Part shown: piece after piece, positions 31,936 through 37,244 of the stretch
Layout of the letters: the number at the start of each line of letters is the position of its first letter
How positions within the stretch are numbered: the stretch's first letter is position 1
Assembly (NCBI GenBank): GCA_017620525.1
Contig: JAGAUY010000022.1
Coordinates: forward strand, 1 to 37,244
Direction: 5' to 3'
DNA length: 37,244 bases
Source: Oscillospiraceae bacterium
GTDB taxonomy: Bacteria > Bacillota > Clostridia > Oscillospirales > Oscillospiraceae
The notes under the pieces: model-generated
Database searches by the model: none
Told to the model about the DNA's origin: nothing
Seen by the model: only the letters and a program-made list of their open reading frames with translations
Program-made: the position numbers and the translations under genes

Positions 31936-33681
31936 ATGGCATTTCCGCCGTCATTTCTGGATGAACTGGTGGCCCGCAATCCCATTGAGGATGTGGTCGG
32001 CCAGTATGTGAGCCTGAAGCGTTCCGGCTCCAATCTGTTTGGTCTTTGCCCGTTCCACGGTGAAAAGACTGCTTCCTTCTCTGTCGCGCCCGATAAGGGC
32101 ATCTATTATTGCTTCGGCTGCCACAAGGGCGGCGGCTCCATCAATTTTATGATGGAGATCGAGGGCCTGAGCTATCCCGATGCGGTCCGCGCGCTAGCCA
32201 AGCGGGCGGGGATGACTGTCCCTGAGGATGAGCAGTACCAATCCCGGTACCGCCAGCAGGAGCGGTTGTGGGCACTTTCCAAGGAAGCGGCCAGGTTCTA
32301 TGTTGCCCAGCTGTATGCCCCCGCAGGTGCGGAGGGTCTTGCCTATGCCCGCCGCCGCGGTATGCCAAAATCCACCCTGACCCGGTTCGGAATCGGATTC
32401 GCGCCCAATGAATGGACCGCCATGACTGATGCCATGCGGGCCAAGGGATATACGGATGAAGAGCTGAAAGAGTCGGGGCTGGTGTCCGTTTCTCAGAAAA
32501 ACGGAAGGATCTACGATCGGTTCCGCAACCGCCTGATGTTTCCCATCATTGATGTCCGGGGCAATGTCATCGGCTTTGGCGGCCGCGTGATGGATAATTC
32601 CACCCCCAAATATCTGAATTCTCCCGAGACGATTATTTTTAACAAGCGCAAGAATCTCTTTGCGCTGAATCTTGCGAAAAAGACCAAGCTGCCGTATCTG
32701 ATCCTGGTGGAGGGATATATGGATGCGGTGGCGCTGCATCAGTATGGCTTTGACTGCGCCGTGGCATCTTTGGGCACTTCCCTGACGGAAGAGCACGCGG
32801 TGCTGCTGAGCCGCTATACGGAGAATGTGGTGCTGATCTATGACGGCGACGAGGCCGGTCAGCGGGCTACCCGCCGGGCCATCCCCATGCTGGAAAAGGC
32901 GGGACTGCAGGTCAAGGTGCTGCAGATGCGCGACGCCAAGGACCCGGATGAATACCTGAAGAAATTCGGAGCGGACAAGTTTAAGAATCTGCTGGAGGAA
33001 TCTTCCAACCGGGTAGAGTACCAGCTCAATGCCATCCGAAAGAAGTATGACCTGCGGGAAGATGAGCAGCGGGTCAAGTTCATCGGCGAGGCTGCGGAAT
33101 TTATCAGCAGTCTGGGCAATGCTGTTCAGCGGGAGGTCTACGGCCATCGGGTGGCGGATGCGGCGAAGATCAGTTATGATGCCATGAAGATCGAAGTGAA
33201 CAAGGCTTACAAACGCCGGATCGCCCGGGAGAAGAAGCGCCAGGAGAAGATCGACCTAGCTCCTGCCCAGGCGCTGCAGCCTAAGGCCCGTTCCATCCGG
33301 TATGACAATATCAAATCGGCCATGGCAGAGGAGACCATTATTGCCATGGCGCTGAAGGAGCCTGCCCTTCTGGATGAGGCGCAGGACCTGAAGGAGGAGG
33401 AATTTTCCTCAGGTCTGCTGGGAAGTGTGTATGTGCAGCTGCGCAGCCGCCATGACCAGGGACTGGACGTATCCCTGGGTGTGCTTTCTGATCTGACGGG
33501 CGAGGAGATGTCCCATATCACGGGCATCTATCAGCGTCAGCAGGGACCGGTCTCCGAGCAGGCATTCCGGGACTGCGTCCGTACCATCCATGCGGAGCAT
33601 CAGGCGTCGAAGGTGGATTCCGCCGATGATCTGATGGCCCTTCGGAACAGATACAAAGAAAGAAAAGGAATCAAAGGATGA
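31936..33681 (+). CDS. dnaG: DNA primase
   Basis: DnaG makes RNA primers at the replication fork. The 581-residue protein has the N-terminal zinc finger (LCPFHGEKTASFSVAPDKG then YYCFGCHKGG, residues about 37-66), the catalytic core with the basic motif FRNRLMFPIID, the TOPRIM motifs LVEGYMDAVALHQ (near 258) and YDGDEAGQRATRRAI (near 301), DAKDPDEYL, and a C-terminal helicase-interaction region. The ATG has a GGAGGAG site. The gene ends inside the start of the first sigma gene (ATGA overlap), the classical dnaG-rpoD arrangement. Confidence 0.98.
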   Translation: MAFPPSFLDELVARNPIEDVVGQYVSLKRSGSNLFGLCPFHGEKTASFSVAPDKGIYYCFGCHKGGGSINFMMEIEGLSYPDAVRALAKRAGMTVPEDEQYQSRYRQQERLWALSKEAARFYVAQLYAPAGAEGLAYARRRGMPKSTLTRFGIGFAPNEWTAMTDAMRAKGYTDEELKESGLVSVSQKNGRIYDRFRNRLMFPIIDVRGNVIGFGGRVMDNSTPKYLNSPETIIFNKRKNLFALNLAKKTKLPYLILVEGYMDAVALHQYGFDCAVASLGTSLTEEHAVLLSRYTENVVLIYDGDEAGQRATRRAIPMLEKAGLQVKVLQMRDAKDPDEYLKKFGADKFKNLLEESSNRVEYQLNAIRKKYDLREDEQRVKFIGEAAEFISSLGNAVQREVYGHRVADAAKISYDAMKIEVNKAYKRRIAREKKRQEKIDLAPAQALQPKARSIRYDNIKSAMAEETIIAMALKEPALLDEAQDLKEEEFSSGLLGSVYVQLRSRHDQGLDVSLGVLSDLTGEEMSHITGIYQRQQGPVSEQAFRDCVRTIHAEHQASKVDSADDLMALRNRYKERKGIKG

Positions 33682-34550
33682 CTTTAGACCTTTTGGAGCG
33701 GGAAGCGGAATCTCCGGTCAGCACCGGGGAAGACGATGTCCGCCAGTATTTAAGCGAAATCCGACGCTACCCCCGCCTTACCCCGGAGGAGGAGCGGACG
33801 CTCGCCAGACGGTGCGCAGAGGGAGATGAGGAGGCCATCCGTCAGATGGTCAATTCCAATCTCCGGCTTGTGGTCTCTGTGGCGAAGGAATATGCCGGCC
33901 GGGGTGTGCCGCTGCTGGATCTCATTCAGGAGGGCAGTATCGGTCTGCTGGCAGCGGCGAAAAAATTTGACTATACGCTGGATTTCAGGTTTTCTACATA
34001 TGCCACCAAGTGGATCCGTCAGGGTGTGACCCGGTTTCTGATGAATCAGGGACAGACGATCCGTGTGCCGCTGCACACGGCAGAACGGATCCGGAAGATT
34101 CAGCAGGTGCAGACTGCCCTGCGGCAGAAAAACGGTGTGGAGCCGACCGACGAGGAACTGGCGGCCCACTGCGAGCTTCCTGCGCCGAAGGTCCGGCAGC
34201 TGCTGCGGCTGAATCCGGAAGTGTGCAGTCTGGATGCCCCTGCCGGTGATGATGACGGTACGCTGGGAGTTCTGCTGGAAGATCTTCAGGCACCGCAGCC
34301 CCATGAGGAGCTGGTGCGCGAAGAGCTGAATCAGACCATTGACAATCTGCTTGCCATGCTCAATGACCGGCAGCAGCAGGTTCTGCGGCTCCATTTCGGT
34401 ATGGCTGACGGCACCTGCCACTCGCTGGAGGAGATCGGCGGAATTCTGGGCATCTCCAAGGAGCGGGTCCGTCAGATCGAAAAACAGGCCATGGACAAGC
34501 TCCAGAAGCTGGGAGCCAGCATGGGATTGGAGGATTTCCTGAATGAATGA
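33678..34550 (+). CDS. Compact sigma-70-family factor in the rpoD position
   Basis: A 290-residue sigma-70 factor with regions 1.2 (VRQYLSEIRRYPRLTPEEE, residues 21-39), 2 (NLRLVVSVAKEYAGRGVPLLDLIQEGSIGLLAAAKKFD), 2.4 (YATKWIRQGVTRFLMNQGQTIRVPLH, 108-133), 3 and 4, including the 4.2 helix-turn-helix LEEIGGILGISKERVRQIEKQAMDKL. It has no region 1.1. Lys111 replaces the first of the two tryptophans used in promoter melting (Trp433 in E. coli sigma-70). The dnaG overlap puts it in the rpoD slot, yet it is shorter than typical RpoD/SigA (about 360-380). It overlaps a second, degenerate sigma-like gene by eight bases. It may be the main factor or an alternative one; the sequence alone does not decide. 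Confidence 0.93.
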   Translation: MTLDLLEREAESPVSTGEDDVRQYLSEIRRYPRLTPEEERTLARRCAEGDEEAIRQMVNSNLRLVVSVAKEYAGRGVPLLDLIQEGSIGLLAAAKKFDYTLDFRFSTYATKWIRQGVTRFLMNQGQTIRVPLHTAERIRKIQQVQTALRQKNGVEPTDEELAAHCELPAPKVRQLLRLNPEVCSLDAPAGDDDGTLGVLLEDLQAPQPHEELVREELNQTIDNLLAMLNDRQQQVLRLHFGMADGTCHSLEEIGGILGISKERVRQIEKQAMDKLQKLGASMGLEDFLNE

Positions 34551-35580
34551 TATGTTTACATTTGAAGCAACCCCCTGGGAGCTGGCCCTGGAGGAGATTC
34601 CTGCCGGCGGCAGCATTTCCGCTGTCCGTTTTCTGACGCTGCTGGAAGGGGAAAATGAGGAATCTGTGGAGGATGCATTTGCGGATCTGCACGAGCGCGG
34701 CATTCGTCTGGATATCGCTGATCTTCCCAGACCCGCGGGTACCGGTGAGGCTGCGCTGCGGCTGCGCCGGGAGGAGCAGCTGATCGGCGAGCATAAGCTG
34801 CTGGAGAGCCTGGAGGATCATGACCCGCTGCGGCTGTATCTGGAAGAACTGGCCTCCATTCCCGTCTGCGGTGATGTCCGTCTGCTGGCACTGCAGAGCG
34901 CCGAGGGAAGCGAAACTGCCCGGGAAAGACTGCTGAATTTGTCCCTGAGCCGTGTTGTGGAGCTTGCGCAGGAATATGCCGGCCGGGGCGTGCTGCTGCT
35001 GGATCTGATCCAGGAAGGCAGCATGGGTCTCTGGCAGGGGATTTTGTGCTATGAATGCGGCAATTTTGAAAATCACCGGGATTGGTGGATCCGCCAGGCA
35101 CTGGCAAAGGCGGTTACCATGCAGGCCCGTACCGGCGGTTTGGGACAGAAGATCCGCCAGGCTCTGGAGGACTACCGGGCTGTGGATGAACGGCTGCTGG
35201 GTGATCTGGGACGCAATCCCACGCTGGAGGAACTGGCGGAGGAACTGCACATGAGCGTGGAAGAAACCGCGCTGGTTGCAAAAATGCTGGAAAATGTCCG
35301 GATGATGGACCGGGTGAAGCCCGCGGAAGAGCCGGAGGAAGAGGATGCGCCGGAAGAACAGCAGGCTGTGGAGGACACTGCCTATTTCCGGATGCGTCAG
35401 CGGATCGCGGAGTTGATGTCCGGCCTCAGTGAAACGGACGCGAAGCTGCTTTCTCTGCGGTTCGGTCTGGAGGGCGGCCTGCCCCTGAGTCCTGAGGATA
35501 CCGGCAGAAAGCTCGGACTGACACCGGAAGAGGTCGTCGCGCGGGAAGCGAAGGCCCTGGCTCAGCTGCGGCGGAGCTAA
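34543..35580 (+). CDS. Degenerate RpoD-like sigma factor paralogue with a region 1.1-like N-terminus
   Basis: A 345-residue protein. Residues 23-62 resemble sigma region 1.1 (VEDAFADLHERGIRLDIADL), 92-107 are region 1.2 (DPLRLYLEELASIP), and 130-197 follow region 2 (LDLIQEGSMGLWQG, DWWIRQALAKAV, QART) with the Trp-Trp dyad at 181-182. The IRIP stretch that follows in RpoD is replaced by GGLGQKIRQ. Region 3-like residues (NPTLEELAEELHMSVEE) remain, then an acidic insert (EEPEEEDAPEE) and a region 4 in which LTPEEVVAREAKALAQL lacks the R-V/I-R-Q-I-E contacts. It starts inside the first sigma gene with GGAGG nine bases before. The open frame, good signals and even codon use argue against a pseudogene. 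Confidence 0.88.
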   Translation: MNDMFTFEATPWELALEEIPAGGSISAVRFLTLLEGENEESVEDAFADLHERGIRLDIADLPRPAGTGEAALRLRREEQLIGEHKLLESLEDHDPLRLYLEELASIPVCGDVRLLALQSAEGSETARERLLNLSLSRVVELAQEYAGRGVLLLDLIQEGSMGLWQGILCYECGNFENHRDWWIRQALAKAVTMQARTGGLGQKIRQALEDYRAVDERLLGDLGRNPTLEELAEELHMSVEETALVAKMLENVRMMDRVKPAEEPEEEDAPEEQQAVEDTAYFRMRQRIAELMSGLSETDAKLLSLRFGLEGGLPLSPEDTGRKLGLTPEEVVAREAKALAQLRRS

Positions 35581-35604
35581 CTAAACAGAAAGAAGGAACT
35601 GATT

Positions 35605-36285
35605 ATGGCAAAATATTATTCCATCGCCATTGACGGCCCTGCGGGCGCGGGCAAGAGTACCATCGCCAAGCGTCTGGCCAGGGAACTGGGTTATTATTAT
35701 GTAGACACCGGTGCGATCTACCGTACTGTGGCATATTTTCTGGATCTGCTGGGCGTCAGCCCCAAGGATGTGGACGGTGTTGAGCGCTACATCGATGAGC
35801 TGACCATTGACATCTGGTACGATGAAGAGGGTCTTCAGCATATGATCATGAACGGAATGGATGTAACCGGTGAGATCCGTACCCAGGACATCTCCCAGAA
35901 GGCCAGCCTGGTATCTGCGCATGCCTGCGTGCGCGAGATGCTGTTGGATATGCAGCGGGACCTCGCAAAGGAAAACAACGTCATCATGGATGGACGCGAC
36001 ATCGGCAGTGTGGTGCTGCCCAAAGCTGATGTGAAGATCTTCCTGACGGCCTCTCCCGAGGTTCGTGCAAAGCGCCGCACCGACGAGCTTCTGGAAAAGG
36101 GCCAGAAGGCAAATTATGAGCAGACTCTGAAGGACATCAAGCAGCGTGATTATCAGGATACCCACCGTCCCATTGCGCCGCTGAAGATGTGCCGGGATTC
36201 CGTCAAGGTGGATACCTCCGAGATGGATATTGAGCAGGTGGTCGCCGAGATCAAAGCGATCGTCGGAAAGAAGATCTGTGTATGA
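35605..36285 (+). CDS. cmk: Cytidylate kinase
   Basis: Cmk phosphorylates CMP and dCMP with ATP. The 226-residue protein starts YYSIAIDGPAGAGKSTIAKRLA, with the P-loop at about residues 10-18, then YYVDTGAIYRTVAY, the CMP-specific insert, IMDGRDIGSVVLPKADVKIFLTASPEVRAKRR and the RDYQDTHRPIAPLK lid segment. Length is typical. An AGAAGGA site precedes the ATG. The stop overlaps the ispH start by four bases (ATGA); cmk next to ispH-S1 is a familiar clostridial order. Confidence 0.97.
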   Translation: MAKYYSIAIDGPAGAGKSTIAKRLARELGYYYVDTGAIYRTVAYFLDLLGVSPKDVDGVERYIDELTIDIWYDEEGLQHMIMNGMDVTGEIRTQDISQKASLVSAHACVREMLLDMQRDLAKENNVIMDGRDIGSVVLPKADVKIFLTASPEVRAKRRTDELLEKGQKANYEQTLKDIKQRDYQDTHRPIAPLKMCRDSVKVDTSEMDIEQVVAEIKAIVGKKICV

Positions 36286-37244
36286 GCGTCCGTATAGCCA
36301 AGAGCGCCGGCTTCTGTTTCGGCGTCAGCCGGGCGGTGGAGCTGGTGGAAAAGGCGGCATCCGAAGGGAAGAAGGTTGTTACCCTGGGACCGATCATCCA
36401 CAACCGTCATGTGGTCGGCAGATTCGAATCCATGGGTGTCGGCGTCATCGACACACCGGAGGAAGCGAATGCCGGAAATACGGTAATCATCCGCTCCCAC
36501 GGTGTTTCCGAGGATGTGTATCGCCGGCTGGAAAAGAGAAATTGTGAGATTATTGATGCAACTTGTCCGTTCGTCAAGCGGATCCACGGCATTGTCAGCC
36601 GTGCCTGCGAAGAAGGAAGGCTGCCCATTATCATCGGAACCCGGGCACATCCCGAAGTGGAAGGCATTGCCGGCTGGTGCGCCGAATGTCTGATTTTTGA
36701 GAGCCCTGAGGAACTGGAAAACTGGATCAAAATCGCCGATCCGGCCCCGGATAAGCCAATTTGTATGGTTTCACAAACAACCTCCACTGAATTTTTGTGG
36801 AAAATGTGCGGTAAAATCGCAAAAAAACAGTTTACTAACTTGAAAATTTTTGATACAATATGTAGAGCAACTGAGTATAGGCAAAGCGAAGCAGCAGAAC
36901 TGAGCAAGAGCGCCCAGGCAATGGTCGTTGTGGGAGACCCCAAGAGTTCCAACACAGGCCGTCTCGCTATGATTTGCCGAGAGCACTGCGGAAAGGTTGC
37001 ATTGGTGGACAATGCGGCGGATCTGGATCCGGAGTATTTCCGTGGTGTGGCTGATGTTGGTATCACGGCCGGTGCGTCTACACCGGCGTGGATTATAAAG
37101 GAGGTCAACAAGACTATGAGCGAAATTATTAATGTTGAGGCTGTACAGGAGGAGAACTTTGCCGAACTTCTCGAGCAGTCCATCAAGACTTTAAATACAG
37201 GAGATAAGGTCATGGGTACCGTCACCGGTATCGGCAACACCGAG
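36282..37244 (+). CDS. ispH: IspH (HMBPP reductase) fused to ribosomal protein S1, 3' part outside the window
   Basis: IspH, a 4Fe-4S enzyme, makes IPP and DMAPP in the last step of the MEP pathway. The first 278 residues are IspH with cluster ligands Cys12 (AGFCFGV), Cys95 (DATCPFVKRIH) and Cys194 (DTICRATEYRQ), plus RSHGV and the Q-T-T and S-S-N motifs. The frame continues without a stop into MSEIINVEA and an S1-type start (LNTGDKVMGTVTGIG), so this is the IspH-S1 fusion known in Clostridia. Inside it are an AAAGGAGG site before Met279 and a possible promoter, so S1 may also be made alone. The reading frame is open to the window end. Confidence 0.95.
   Translation, partial: MSVRIAKSAGFCFGVSRAVELVEKAASEGKKVVTLGPIIHNRHVVGRFESMGVGVIDTPEEANAGNTVIIRSHGVSEDVYRRLEKRNCEIIDATCPFVKRIHGIVSRACEEGRLPIIIGTRAHPEVEGIAGWCAECLIFESPEELENWIKIADPAPDKPICMVSQTTSTEFLWKMCGKIAKKQFTNLKIFDTICRATEYRQSEAAELSKSAQAMVVVGDPKSSNTGRLAMICREHCGKVALVDNAADLDPEYFRGVADVGITAGASTPAWIIKEVNKTMSEIINVEAVQEENFAELLEQSIKTLNTGDKVMGTVTGIGNTE
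36831..36859 (+). promoter_or_regulatory. Possible internal promoter inside ispH
   Basis: TTTACT (36831-36836), 17 bases, TACAAT (36854-36859), in a markedly AT-rich part of the gene, about 260 bases before the S1 start. It would give a transcript for S1 alone. Confidence 0.5.
37097..37118 (+). promoter_or_regulatory. Internal ribosome-binding site and start codon for S1
   Basis: AAAGGAGG (37097-37104) lies 11 bases before an in-frame ATG (37116-37118, Met279 of the fusion), exactly at the junction between IspH and the S1 part. This is a near-perfect Shine-Dalgarno sequence and could start a separate S1 polypeptide. Confidence 0.7.

Overview
The window is a GC-rich stretch of a Gram-positive, anaerobic Clostridia chromosome, most likely Oscillospiraceae/Ruminococcaceae. 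This rests on an oxygen-independent class III ribonucleotide reductase, acetate kinase, an IspH-ribosomal protein S1 fusion, the dnaG-sigma factor operon layout, strong AGGAGG ribosome-binding sites and a short palindromic repeat of the kind scattered through that group. No rRNA, tRNA, prophage, insertion sequence or CRISPR array is visible. Genes are densely packed. The largest gap, about 297 bases between galM and nrdD, holds two divergent promoters and a pair of NrdR-type boxes.

Layout. 1-4819 (minus strand) is the ATP synthase operon, in transcription order: AtpZ-like protein, AtpI-like protein, a (atpB), c (atpE), b (atpF), delta (atpH), alpha (atpA) and the start of gamma (atpG). Subunit c carries a Na+-type, two-carboxylate ion-site signature. 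5048-9293 (plus) holds a small membrane-anchored protein, recD2, comF and an MreB-family gene. 9338-13421 (minus) holds an SPFH membrane protein with an Arc-like regulator, a cysteine-rich clostridial protein, a short-chain dehydrogenase and galM. 13719-17965 (plus) holds nrdD, an MFS transporter, and an XRE regulator with a small membrane protein. 17993-19764 (minus) holds tmcAL and a YitT-family gene. 19902-22360 (plus) holds ackA and pepT. 22410-26004 (minus) holds a metallothionein-like anchored protein, birA, a membrane-fused E2-acyltransferase-like protein and a homocysteine methyltransferase. 26129-37244 (plus) holds an M29 aminopeptidase, an acetyltransferase, rpmE, hflX, a YigZ-family gene, dgt, a small membrane protein, dnaG, two overlapping sigma-70-family genes, cmk and the ispH-S1 fusion, which runs off the window.

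Working together. The ATP synthase block, ackA and nrdD fit an anaerobic fermenter, possibly using a sodium gradient. The dnaG-sigma-cmk-ispH/S1 block is the macromolecular-synthesis region. Its most unusual part is the tandem sigma pair. The first is a compact sigma lacking region 1.1, with Lys in place of the first Trp of the promoter-melting dyad. The second overlaps it by eight bases, has a region 1.1-like N-terminus and the Trp-Trp dyad, but has lost the usual region 2.4/3.0 and 4.2 DNA-contact motifs. This is the best candidate for an undescribed system here. Other points of interest are a cysteine-cluster protein with a palindrome over its promoter, a six-helix membrane protein fused to an E2-like domain without the catalytic His and with a near-leaderless start, a palindrome inside the SPFH promoter, and signals for separate expression of S1 inside ispH.
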